Source: Lentisphaeria bacterium UBA1784
Lineage (GTDB): Bacteria; Verrucomicrobiota; Lentisphaeria; Victivallales; Victivallaceae
Length of the DNA: 8,928 bases
Direction: 5' to 3'
Assembly: GCA_002315455.1 (NCBI GenBank)
Contig: DCGG01000012.1
Location: forward strand, 360-9,287
A program made the translations under genes and the position numbers. The stretch's first letter is position 1. Each line of letters starts with the position of its first letter. Below are positions 1 to 6,628 of this stretch, piece after piece. The notes under the pieces were generated by a model. It had not been told where the DNA came from and did not search any database. It saw only the letters and a program-made list of their open reading frames with translations.

Positions 1-119
1 AGTTCCAGACCGAAAAGGGCAAGATCATGCCCCGCCGGATCACCGGAAACTGCCTTGACCACCAGAAGATGCTGGCCACGGCCGTCAAGCGTGCGCGGAT
101 CATCGCGCTGGTGTACTAA
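1..119 (+). CDS. rpsR: 30S ribosomal protein S18, C-terminal part (partial, runs in from the left edge)
   Basis: The first whole codon is at position 3, and the frame runs 38 residues to a TAA at 117-119. The visible protein starts FQTEKGKIMPRRITGNC and ends AVKRARIIALVY. This fits the C-terminal half of S18, with its KI-PRR-TG core and the basic KRAR helix that contacts 16S rRNA in the small-subunit platform. The N-terminal half, about 40-50 residues in typical S18, lies outside the window. The last residues (ALVY) differ slightly from the common ALLPF/Y ending. Only 21 bases separate it from rplI, so the two are almost certainly co-transcribed, as in the widespread rpsF-(ssb)-rpsR-rplI operon. 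Identification rests on a short fragment but is backed by the neighbouring gene. Confidence 0.92.
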   Translation, partial: FQTEKGKIMPRRITGNCLDHQKMLATAVKRARIIALVY

Positions 120-140
120 TTCAGGACAGGAGACAGTATC

Positions 141-593
141 ATGGCTCAAGTCAGTTTGATCCTGCTCGACGACGTCGAAAACCTCGGCCTCGCCGGAGAA
201 GAAGTCCGGGTCGCTCCCGGGTTCGCCCGTAACTATCTGCTGCCCCGCGGTCTGGCCGCAAAAGCCACCGCCGGCGCCCTCCGTTTGGTGGAGTCCCGCA
301 AGGCGATGATCGCCGAGCGCCGCGCCAAGGATCTGGCCAACGCCAAGGATCTGGCCGAGAAGCTGGGCAAGGTGGAGATTTCCATTTCCATGCAGGCCAC
401 CGAAGACGATCAGCTCTTCGGTTCCGTCACCACCCGCATGATCGCCGATGAACTGGCGGCGCAGGGCTTTGCCATCGAGCACTCCAAGCTCCGGATCAGC
501 GATCCCATCAAGACCCTTGGCGGTTTCGACGTGGAAGCCAAACTCCATGCCGAAGTCATGGGCAAGTTCAAGGTCTGGGTCGTCCGCGGCTGA
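141..593 (+). CDS. rplI: 50S ribosomal protein L9
   Basis: This 150-residue protein has the usual L9 length. L9 binds 23S rRNA at the base of the L1 stalk, and its long helix holds two globular domains apart. The N-terminal rRNA-binding domain (about residues 1-50) carries the family signature around residues 13-40, with GEEVRVAPGFARNYLLPRG matching the usual GD-V-V--GYARN-L-P-G pattern. The connecting helix is about 50-76. The C-terminal domain shows LFGSVT (92-97) and IKTLGGFDVEAKLHAEV (123-139). The ATG is preceded by AGGAG at 128-132, 8 bases upstream, which supports the start. It lies 21 bases after rpsR, and a strong intrinsic terminator begins 11 bases after its stop, so it is probably the last gene of the ribosomal-protein transcript. 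The connecting helix contains a tandem six-codon repeat. Confidence 0.97.
   Translation: MAQVSLILLDDVENLGLAGEEVRVAPGFARNYLLPRGLAAKATAGALRLVESRKAMIAERRAKDLANAKDLAEKLGKVEISISMQATEDDQLFGSVTTRMIADELAAQGFAIEHSKLRISDPIKTLGGFDVEAKLHAEVMGKFKVWVVRG
323..356 (+). repeat. Tandem 16-base direct repeat inside rplI
   Basis: The 16 bases CGCCAAGGATCTGGCC occur at 323-338 and again at 341-356, an 18-base (six-codon) period. In the protein this gives AKDLAN followed by AKDLAE within the connecting helix of L9 (about residues 62-73). The frame is kept and the helix simply carries two similar turns. It looks like a small in-frame duplication, or codon reuse for a repeated helical motif. Confidence 0.6.
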
Positions 594-603
594 GATCGAT
601 CAG

Positions 604-667
604 CGTTTCGCGTCTGTTGCCGGGGGAATTTTCCCCGGCGCGGGCGTGGAAACGATTTTTTGTTTTT
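604..667 (+). terminator. Intrinsic (Rho-independent) terminator after rplI
   Basis: A long hairpin spans 604-654. The outer stem is CGTTTC (604-609) with GAAACG (649-654). A middle stem pairs 610-617 with 640-647 (eight pairs, four of them G-U), with G648 bulged. The tip pairs 619-627 with 631-639 (GCCGGGGGA against TTCCCCGGC) around a three-base loop at 628-630, with U618 bulged. That gives about 23 pairs. One base after the stem comes a T tract, six Ts (656-661), one G, then five Ts (663-667). This is the classic terminator layout for the + strand. It starts 11 bases after the rplI stop and should insulate dnaB from the ribosomal-protein operon. Pairing was done by eye, without folding energies. 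Confidence 0.88.
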
Positions 668-693
668 ATGCTGCCGGCATATTTCGCGGGCAG

Positions 694-716
694 TCCGGGA
701 ATGGCGTGTTCCCGGA
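694..716 (+). other. Perfect inverted repeat in the dnaB leader
   Basis: TCCGGGAA (694-701) pairs perfectly with TTCCCGGA (709-716) around the seven-base loop TGGCGTG, an 8-base-pair stem. No T tract follows, so it does not look like a second terminator. It sits between the terminator and the dnaB ribosome-binding site. It could be a leader RNA structure, an operator for a dimeric regulator, or chance in GC-rich DNA. Smaller stems follow: TCCGC (731-735) with GCGGA (746-750), and GCGT (758-761) with ACGC (766-769). No promoter with recognisable -35 and -10 boxes could be assigned in 668-799. Confidence 0.4.
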
Positions 717-781
717 AACGTCTGTGAGGATCCGCCGGAGCCTCTGCGGAGACCGAAGCGTTTTTACGCAAGGCCCCGTGC

Positions 782-786
782 AGGAG
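782..786 (+). promoter_or_regulatory. Ribosome-binding site of dnaB, long spacing
   Basis: AGGAG at 782-786 is the only Shine-Dalgarno-like sequence near the dnaB ATG at 800. The gap is 13 bases, longer than the usual 5-10. No better start is seen: the next in-frame alternative (a GTG at 830) has no ribosome-binding site, and the conserved DnaB N-terminal region begins about 20 residues into the chosen protein. Confidence 0.55.
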
Positions 787-799
787 AGAAAGAACGAGC

Positions 800-2233
800 A
801 TGAGCGACCCCAAGATCAATGAGAGCACCGTGACCGCATCCGCGGCCGCAGGCAGGACGCAGCCCCATGCCGATGGGGTGGAGCGTTCCGTACTCTCCGC
901 CATGCTCCGGGACCCCGTGAACTGCATGGGGATGGCCGCCGAGATCTTCGGACCCCAGGCGGAGATATTCTACTCCGCCATTCACCGGGAGATCTATGCG
1001 GTCCTGAAGGAACTGCACGCCGCGGACAAGAACTCCGTGGACATGGTCTCCGTGGCCCAGCGGCTCCGGGAACGGGGAAAACTGGAGGCCGTGGGCGGCG
1101 AGGAGTTCTTGGTGGAACTGGAGATGGCCGCTCCCAACACCGTCAATTTTGAATCCTGGTGTCAGGTCCTTCAGAAATACGCCATGCTCCGCCGGATGAT
1201 CGCGGTCTGCTCCAGCGCGCTCATCAAGTGCTACGATACCGACGCCGACGCCGGCGAACTGGTCAGCGCCATCGAAACGGATATTTTCAACGTCCGGGAT
1301 CAGGAGACTCGGCCCTCCGCCCGTCTGATCGGTCCCATCATGAACGACGTGTTTCAGGAGCTGCAGCGGGTCTGGCGCGGAGAGACCGAGGTGGGCATCC
1401 CCACCGGGTTCGCCAAGTTGGACGAGTTCACCGGCGGTCTGAAGCCGGGGGAGATGTTCGTGCTGGCGGCGCGGCCTTCCATCGGCAAGACGGCGCTGGC
1501 GCTCAACGTGATCCGGAACGTCGCCATCAACTGTCCCAATCCCCGCAAGGTGGCGTTCTTCAGTTTGGAAATGACGTCGGAGCAGATCGGTCTGCGTCTG
1601 CTCTGCACTGAGACCGGCATCCCGGAAGGGGTGTTCCGGAACAAAGCATTCAATCAGGCGGATCTCGTGAAACTGACCAAGGCCATCGCCAAGCTCCAGA
1701 AGGCCCGGCTTTTCATTGATCCCACCGGCGGACTCTCCATCGCGGAGTTCCGCGCCAAGGCCATGCGCCTCAAAAAACAGCATGACATTGATCTGATCGT
1801 AGTGGACTACCTTCAGCTCATGCACGACGAAAGCCGCGCCAAGGACGGGCGGCAGAACGAAGTCGCCGGCATTTCCGGCGGCATCAAGAAATTGGCCAAG
1901 GACCTGAAGATTCCGATCCTGGTGCTGGCCCAGCTGAACCGGGAAGTGGATAAAGCCGCAGGCAACGTCCCGGTCCGTCCGAAACTGGCCCATCTGCGGG
2001 AGTCCGGAACCATCGAGCAGGACGCCGACGTGGTGACTTTCCTGCACCGGGACCGGGAGGAGGCCAAAAACATCGCCGACGGCGTCAGCGTCGAGGCGGA
2101 ATGGATCGTGGAAAAGAACCGTAACGGACGGATCGGCAGCGTGAAACTGCTCTTCTACCCGTCGCGGATGGAATTTGTGCCGGCGGCCCCCTGCAGCGAA
2201 GAATTCGCTCCGGAGACCAGGGTCGGCAACTGA
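800..2233 (+). CDS. dnaB: Replicative DNA helicase DnaB
   Basis: A 477-residue protein, typical for DnaB, the hexameric ATP-driven helicase that unwinds DNA at the replication fork and interacts with primase. The N-terminal helical domain begins near residue 22 (PHADGVERSVLSAML, fitting the usual PH--EAE-SVLG-ML) and runs to about 150. A linker follows, then the RecA-like ATPase. The ATPase entry motif GIPTGFAKLDEFTGGLKPGE spans 199-218. Walker A is ARPSIGKT at 224-231 with catalytic Lys230. Walker B is DLIVVDYLQLM at 331-341 with Asp336. Further motifs are LAQLNREV (376-383), ESGTIEQDADVV (401-412) and EKNRNGRIG (438-446). No intein or truncation is present. Gene order after rpsR-rplI is the common bacterial one, but a terminator lies between, so dnaB probably has its own promoter in the 130-base leader. 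bamA starts about 75 bases downstream. Confidence 0.97.
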   Translation: MSDPKINESTVTASAAAGRTQPHADGVERSVLSAMLRDPVNCMGMAAEIFGPQAEIFYSAIHREIYAVLKELHAADKNSVDMVSVAQRLRERGKLEAVGGEEFLVELEMAAPNTVNFESWCQVLQKYAMLRRMIAVCSSALIKCYDTDADAGELVSAIETDIFNVRDQETRPSARLIGPIMNDVFQELQRVWRGETEVGIPTGFAKLDEFTGGLKPGEMFVLAARPSIGKTALALNVIRNVAINCPNPRKVAFFSLEMTSEQIGLRLLCTETGIPEGVFRNKAFNQADLVKLTKAIAKLQKARLFIDPTGGLSIAEFRAKAMRLKKQHDIDLIVVDYLQLMHDESRAKDGRQNEVAGISGGIKKLAKDLKIPILVLAQLNREVDKAAGNVPVRPKLAHLRESGTIEQDADVVTFLHRDREEAKNIADGVSVEAEWIVEKNRNGRIGSVKLLFYPSRMEFVPAAPCSEEFAPETRVGN

Positions 2234-2297
2234 AAACAGGCATCCGGGACCGGCTCCGCAGAACAGGAAGCGAGAAGGGGGCGCCGGAGTTGCAAGC

Positions 2298-2302
2298 AGG
2301 AG
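2298..2302 (+). promoter_or_regulatory. Ribosome-binding site of bamA, decides the start
   Basis: AGGAG at 2298-2302 lies 5 bases before an ATG at 2308 and 8 bases before a second, adjacent ATG at 2311. It falls inside the longer open frame that begins with TTG at 2290, so that TTG is unlikely to be used. Either ATG gives a normal signal peptide, and the products differ by one methionine. Confidence 0.75.
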
Positions 2303-2307
2303 AATAC

Positions 2308-4635
2308 ATGATGTTCCGAAAACTGAAAACCGTGTCAGCATCGCTGGTATTTCTGGCGATGTGCTGTCTTGGCTTGAGTGCGGCCGAGGTCGGACGGGTG
2401 GATTTCCTTCAGGAAGGCTCCCGGAAGCTCCCGGATGAACAGATCCGGTTCAACGTGCAGATGCGGCCCGGTTCGGAATTCAGCCGGAACGTCCTCGACG
2501 AGGATACCAAGCGTCTCTACAACACCGGAAACTTCGCCGACGTGGTCTCCGAAGTCGACGTCCAGCCGGACGGCAAAGTCAACGTCACCTTCCGGCTGAA
2601 ACTCCGGCCCCGGATCTCCAAACTGGAGCTGAAGGGAAACGCCAAACTCAAGACCGAAGAACTTGGCAAACTCATGAAGGTCCATCAGGGCATGCTGCTC
2701 AACGACCGGGACCTGCGGGAGACCCTGGAGGCCCTGCGGAAGGCCTACATGGAGCGGGGATACCGCGAAGCCACCATCAGTCCGGTGATCGTTCCGGACG
2801 GTCAGGATGCCGTTTTGCTGACGATCCTCGTCGATGAGAAACTCCGGCTCAAGGTCAATGACGTGAACTTCGTCGGCGCCACGGTGTACAGCCAGCGGGA
2901 ACTGCGGAAGGCCATCGCCAACCGCTACAGCTACCTCAACTGGATCCCCTTCCTCAACGATTACCTCAATCAGGGGCTCTTCGACCGTTCGGAACTCACC
3001 GTTGACAAGGCCCGCATCCGGGACCTCTACCACGACAAGGGATATCTGGACTTCAAGATCACCGGCGTGGACGTGGTCCCCGATCCCAAGGACCCGGAGT
3101 ACGTCAACATCACCTTCAAGGTGGAGGAGGGCAAGCCCTACAAGGTCTCCAACATCAGCGTTTCCGGCAACACCAAGGTCACTTCGGAGGAACTGAACCA
3201 AATGCTGATGCTGGCGCCCGGCGACACCTTCAGCCGCGCGGCATCCGATGACATCTGCCGCCGGATCATCCGCCGTTACGAGACCATGGGATACGCCGAC
3301 GTCCAATGCCGGGCCGACCGCACCGAGAACTTTGCCGATCACACCGTCGGCGTGAAGTATGACATCACCGAAGGACGCAAATACCACGTCCGGGACGTGG
3401 TCATCGTGGGCAACACCTCCACCCGGGACAAGGTGATCCGCCGGGAACTGGCGATCCAGCCGGGCGATCCTCTGGACCGGAACCGGATTGAAGTCAGCAA
3501 ACAGCGGCTCCTCGGCATGGGGTACTTCTCCAAGGTGGAGACCACCGCCGTCAACGCCGATGCGTTGGACGAAAAGGATATCCGGGTCGAGGTGAAAGAG
3601 AATGAATCCCGCTATCAGCTCCGCTTGGGCGCCGGTGCGTCAGACGTGAACAGCGTCTTCGGTATGGCTGAGATCTCCACCAACAACTTCGACCTGACCC
3701 GGCCGCAGAACTGGTTCTACGGCGGCGGTCAGCGGCTCCGTCTGCAGGGCATCTACGGTGCCGAGAACGCCGGTTTCAATTTGGACTTCGTGGAGCCGTG
3801 GCTCTTTGATCTGCCGTTGCGCTTCGAGGCTTCCGGCTTCATGAACGATGCGACCTATGACCAGTGGGATGAGCGGCGCGTGGGATTCCGTTCCTCGCTC
3901 CAGCGAAAGTTCTTCGACGACTTCACGTCCGCTACCATCGGATACAAGTTCGAGGCGGTGCGGGTCCGGGACGTCTGCGGCCGTCTGGAGCCTTACGTCG
4001 ACCAGAACAACCTTGGCGGCACCTCCTACGTGAGTCAGCCGTCCATCACGTTGAGCCGGGATACCCGCGACAGCCTCATTGATCCCACCGAAGGTTACAA
4101 TCTGACCTTCTATTCCGCGATCTCGCCCAAAATTTTCGGTTCCAGCTACAACTTCTACCGGCTGGAAGGAAAGGGAAGTTACTACATCAACTTCTTCGAC
4201 AAAGCCATCGTCGCCATGGTCGGTGCCAAGATCGGTACCGTCTCCAACTTTGACCGCAACGACGAAGTGCCGCTCTACGAACGCTACTTCCTCGGCGGCG
4301 GCGACAGCCTCCGCGGCTTCGAGTACCGTCAGGTCTCTCCCCAGTACAACGAAGAAAGCATCGGCGGTCTGACCATGTTGCTGACGACGATTGAGATCAG
4401 CCATCCCATCTGGGGTCCTCTGCGGGGCGCCGCGTTCTGCGATGCCGGCAACAGCTGGCGCAACAGTTACAGCATGGGATTCAGCCAGATGAACATCGGT
4501 GCCGGTTACGGTTTCCGCCTGAAGGTGCCGATCATCAATGCTCCGCTCCGTCTGGACCTCGCCTATCCCGTGCTGAACAACACGGAGAACAGCAGCAAGT
4601 TCCGGGTGCACTTCAACGTAGGATTCACCTTCTGA
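2308..4635 (+). CDS. bamA: Outer membrane protein assembly factor BamA (Omp85 family)
   Basis: A 775-residue precursor of the central BAM component, which folds and inserts beta-barrel proteins into the outer membrane. A signal peptide is clear: basic MMFRKLK, a hydrophobic core, and a likely cleavage near LSAA (about residue 25). The cysteines at 19-20 lie in the hydrophobic core and do not form a lipobox. Five POTRA domains follow at roughly 29-102, 103-181, 182-279 (enlarged third POTRA containing NWIPFLNDYL, as in other BamA), 280-360 and 361-437. Repeated cues are -V-GN/GA and GY at the helix-strand turn (ERGY, DKGY, TMGY, GMGY). The 16-strand barrel occupies about 438-775. It has the conserved loop-6 motif GGGDSLRGFEY (663-673) and a C-terminal strand ending in phenylalanine (HFNVGFTF), the BAM recognition signal. 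Two adjacent ATGs (2308, 2311) are possible; a TTG at 2290 is rejected because the ribosome-binding site lies inside it. mazG starts directly after the stop. Confidence 0.96.
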   Translation: MMFRKLKTVSASLVFLAMCCLGLSAAEVGRVDFLQEGSRKLPDEQIRFNVQMRPGSEFSRNVLDEDTKRLYNTGNFADVVSEVDVQPDGKVNVTFRLKLRPRISKLELKGNAKLKTEELGKLMKVHQGMLLNDRDLRETLEALRKAYMERGYREATISPVIVPDGQDAVLLTILVDEKLRLKVNDVNFVGATVYSQRELRKAIANRYSYLNWIPFLNDYLNQGLFDRSELTVDKARIRDLYHDKGYLDFKITGVDVVPDPKDPEYVNITFKVEEGKPYKVSNISVSGNTKVTSEELNQMLMLAPGDTFSRAASDDICRRIIRRYETMGYADVQCRADRTENFADHTVGVKYDITEGRKYHVRDVVIVGNTSTRDKVIRRELAIQPGDPLDRNRIEVSKQRLLGMGYFSKVETTAVNADALDEKDIRVEVKENESRYQLRLGAGASDVNSVFGMAEISTNNFDLTRPQNWFYGGGQRLRLQGIYGAENAGFNLDFVEPWLFDLPLRFEASGFMNDATYDQWDERRVGFRSSLQRKFFDDFTSATIGYKFEAVRVRDVCGRLEPYVDQNNLGGTSYVSQPSITLSRDTRDSLIDPTEGYNLTFYSAISPKIFGSSYNFYRLEGKGSYYINFFDKAIVAMVGAKIGTVSNFDRNDEVPLYERYFLGGGDSLRGFEYRQVSPQYNEESIGGLTMLLTTIEISHPIWGPLRGAAFCDAGNSWRNSYSMGFSQMNIGAGYGFRLKVPIINAPLRLDLAYPVLNNTENSSKFRVHFNVGFTF

Positions 4636-5457
4636 ATGACGCAGGAAGAACTGAAAAAAGAGTACCCATACAACGCATCCGGGCTGATGCGGCTCCTCCG
4701 GAAACTCCGTTCTCCGGAGGGCTGTCCGTGGGACCGGAAACAGACCCGGGCCTCCCTTGCCGGCCACCTTTCCGGCGAGTGCGCCGAACTGCTGGATGCC
4801 ATCGACCGGGAAGACCCCCACGACATCTGCGACGAGATGGGCGATACCCTGATGAACCTTTTCTTTCAGGCGATTGTCGCCGAGGAGAAGGGGGAATTCT
4901 CGCTGGATGATGTATGGCAAAACGTGATCTGCAAAATGATCCGCCGTCACGAGCACGTGTTCGGAAGCGCCCAGGCCAGGACCCCCGAGGAGGTCCTTGC
5001 TCTCTGGCAGAAGATCAAGTCCAAAGAGAAGGGCCACGAACCCAAAAAGGACGGTCTGCTGAAGGGGGTCCCGCACTATCTCTCGGCATTGGACCGGGCG
5101 ACCGCCCTTCAGAAGAAGGCTTCGGAGGTCGGCTTCGACTGGCCGGATGCCGCCGGCGTCGCGGCCAAGATCGTCGAGGAGGCCGGGGAACTGAAGGAGG
5201 CGCTGGATTCCGGGAACGAAGCGCAGGTGGAGGAGGAACTGGGCGATCTGCTCTTTGCCGCCGTCAATCTGGCCCGCTTCCGCAAGGGAGCCTCCGCCGA
5301 GGCTCTGCTCCGGGCGGCCAACCGCAAATTTGAACGCCGCTTCGCCCGCGTGGAAGAGAAATCCGCCGCCGCCGGGATCGCGCTTGAAGATGCTGGACTC
5401 CAGCGTCTGGAAGCGTTCTGGCAGGAGGCTAAAAGAGAGGAAAAGGATCATGCGTAA
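4636..5457 (+). CDS. mazG: Nucleoside triphosphate pyrophosphohydrolase MazG
   Basis: A 273-residue protein, close to E. coli MazG (263), with two tandem MazG domains of the all-alpha NTP pyrophosphohydrolase superfamily. The family hydrolyses (d)NTPs to NMP and pyrophosphate, removing damaged nucleotides and, in E. coli, tempering the stringent response. Domain 1 (about 12-115) has the hallmark GCPWD (29-33), a helix GECAELLDAI (47-56) and the ExxD pair E67-D70. Domain 2 (about 145-268) has intact EEAGE (181-185), EEELGD (199-204) and the conserved tail KFERRF (231-236). The first metal-binding motif is altered: the usual EExxE reads GECAE, with Gly47 in place of glutamate. Domain 2, the catalytic half in E. 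coli MazG, looks intact. The ATG directly follows the bamA TGA and has only a weak AGGA 12 bases upstream, which suggests translational coupling. It overlaps arnB by 8 bases. Confidence 0.95.
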   Translation: MTQEELKKEYPYNASGLMRLLRKLRSPEGCPWDRKQTRASLAGHLSGECAELLDAIDREDPHDICDEMGDTLMNLFFQAIVAEEKGEFSLDDVWQNVICKMIRRHEHVFGSAQARTPEEVLALWQKIKSKEKGHEPKKDGLLKGVPHYLSALDRATALQKKASEVGFDWPDAAGVAAKIVEEAGELKEALDSGNEAQVEEELGDLLFAAVNLARFRKGASAEALLRAANRKFERRFARVEEKSAAAGIALEDAGLQRLEAFWQEAKREEKDHA

Positions 5458-6589
5458 CGAATTTCTGCCCTTTACCAAGCCGGCCATCACCGAGGCGGAT
5501 ATCGCCGCCGTGACTGCGGTCCTGCGTTCCGGGTGGATCACCAACGGACCCTCCAACGCCGGACTGGAAAGTGAGGTGGCCGCCTATACCGGCAACAAAT
5601 ATGCCGTGGCTCTCTCCAGCGCCACCGCCGGAATGCACCTGTTGCTCAAAGTCATGGGGATCGGTCCCGGAGACGAGGTGATCACACCCTCCATGACCTG
5701 GGTCTCCATGATCAACATGATCGTGCTCTGCGGAGCCAAGCCGGTCTTCGCGGAGATCGACCGGGAGACCATGCTGGTCCGCCCGGATGCCGTCAAGGCC
5801 GCCATCACGCCCCGGACGAAACTGATTGTGCCGGTGCACTTCGCCGGAGCACCCTGCGATCTGGATGCCATCCGCGCCGTCGCAGGAGAGATCCCGGTGG
5901 TGGAGGACGCCGCCCATGCGCTGGGCACCTTCTACAAGGGCCGCCACGTGGGGGCGGGCAACTCCGCCATCTACAGTTTCCACGCCATCAAGAACATCAC
6001 CTGCGGCGAGGGAGGACTTTTCGTCACCGATGACGAGAAACTGGCGTCCGAGGTCCGGCGCTGGAAATTCCACGGCATCGGCATGGACGCCTTTGACCGG
6101 CAGAACCGGGGACGCTCTCCGCAGGCGGAGGTCATCACGCCCGGATTCAAGTACAACCTCACCGACATCTGCGCGGCGCTGGGACTGAGCCAGTTCCACC
6201 GTCTGGCGGAGATCAATGCCCGCCGGACCGAACTCGCCATGCAGTACCGGGCGGCCTTCGCGGAGATCCCGGAAATCCGGCCGCTGGCGGACCCGCAGGG
6301 ATACGACTTCACCCATGCGTGGCATCTTTTCGTGGTGCGGGTGGACTCCCCCAAGATCGACCGCAACGGCTTCATGGCCGCGCTGAAGGAGAAGAACATC
6401 GGTTCCGGTTTGCACTTCCGGTGCGCGCATCTGCAGAAGTACTACCGGGAAGCCATGGGATTCCGTCCCGGAAGCCTCCCGGATACCGAATACAACAGCG
6501 ACCACATCGTTTCTCTGCCGCTTTTCCCCGACATGACCGATGGAGACCTGCAGGATGTGGTGAGCGCCATCAAGGAGGTTTTGGCGTAG
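5450..6589 (+). CDS. arnB: UDP-4-amino-4-deoxy-L-arabinose aminotransferase ArnB (DegT/DnrJ/EryC1/StrS family)
   Basis: A 379-residue PLP enzyme. ArnB transfers an amino group from glutamate to UDP-4-keto-pentose, giving UDP-L-Ara4N for lipid A modification in the cytoplasm. Similarity to E. coli ArnB, compared from memory, is close along the whole length: EFLPFTKPAI at 4-13, SGWITNGP at 27-34, SSATAGMH at 56-63, DEVITPSMTWVS at 75-86 and EDAAHALGT at 152-160 (Asp153 should contact the PLP ring nitrogen). The PLP lysine is Lys181 in SFHAIKNITCGEGG. DAFDRQ, PQAEVITPG, KYNLTDI, GSGLHFR and SLPLFPDM are further ArnB-like blocks. Other sugar aminotransferases of this fold rarely share all of these. 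The frame is open back to 5255, but that part lies within mazG. The ATG at 5450 has GAGAGG at 5435-5440 (9-base spacing) and immediately precedes the conserved start, so it is chosen. The gene overlaps mazG by 8 bases. Confidence 0.93.
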   Translation: MRNEFLPFTKPAITEADIAAVTAVLRSGWITNGPSNAGLESEVAAYTGNKYAVALSSATAGMHLLLKVMGIGPGDEVITPSMTWVSMINMIVLCGAKPVFAEIDRETMLVRPDAVKAAITPRTKLIVPVHFAGAPCDLDAIRAVAGEIPVVEDAAHALGTFYKGRHVGAGNSAIYSFHAIKNITCGEGGLFVTDDEKLASEVRRWKFHGIGMDAFDRQNRGRSPQAEVITPGFKYNLTDICAALGLSQFHRLAEINARRTELAMQYRAAFAEIPEIRPLADPQGYDFTHAWHLFVVRVDSPKIDRNGFMAALKEKNIGSGLHFRCAHLQKYYREAMGFRPGSLPDTEYNSDHIVSLPLFPDMTDGDLQDVVSAIKEVLA

Positions 6590-6628
6590 TCCAAGACCGC
6601 CTTACGACGGAAACGGTTCGAGGGAAAT

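Noticed and set aside
655..690. Possible promoter (TTGTTT near 660, CATATT near 678) for dnaB
   Set aside because: The spacing between the two boxes is only 12 bases and the T-rich part is already explained by the terminator tract.
448..822. 124-codon + strand frame bridging the end of rplI, the intergenic region and the start of dnaB
   Set aside because: It overlaps both real genes and runs straight through the terminator hairpin; it has no ribosome-binding site and a Ser/Arg/Pro-rich product.
2290..2307. TTG start giving bamA six extra residues
   Set aside because: The AGGAG ribosome-binding site lies within these codons and points to the ATGs at 2308/2311; the extra residues would precede a normal signal peptide.
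2234..2307. Possible terminator or promoter in the dnaB-bamA gap
   Set aside because: Only short pairings such as CTCCG with CGGAG are visible, with no T tract and no recognisable promoter boxes.
764..2341. 525-codon open frame on the minus strand opposite dnaB
   Set aside because: It mirrors the strongly supported dnaB gene. The translation is rich in H, R, G, D and P with no recognisable motif, as expected from the complement of GC-rich codons.
2335..3387. 350-codon open frame on the minus strand opposite the POTRA region of bamA
   Set aside because: Antisense to conserved POTRA domains; the Val/Gly/Asp-rich product has no recognisable features.
5255..5449. In-frame N-terminal extension of arnB by 65 codons
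   Set aside because: It lies inside the conserved C-terminal domain of mazG. The ArnB homology starts at the ATG at 5450, which has a good ribosome-binding site.
3640..5556. 638-codon open frame on the minus strand opposite bamA and mazG
   Set aside because: It crosses the end of bamA, all of mazG and the start of arnB, all of which are clearly real. The product has no domain cues and is a codon-bias shadow.
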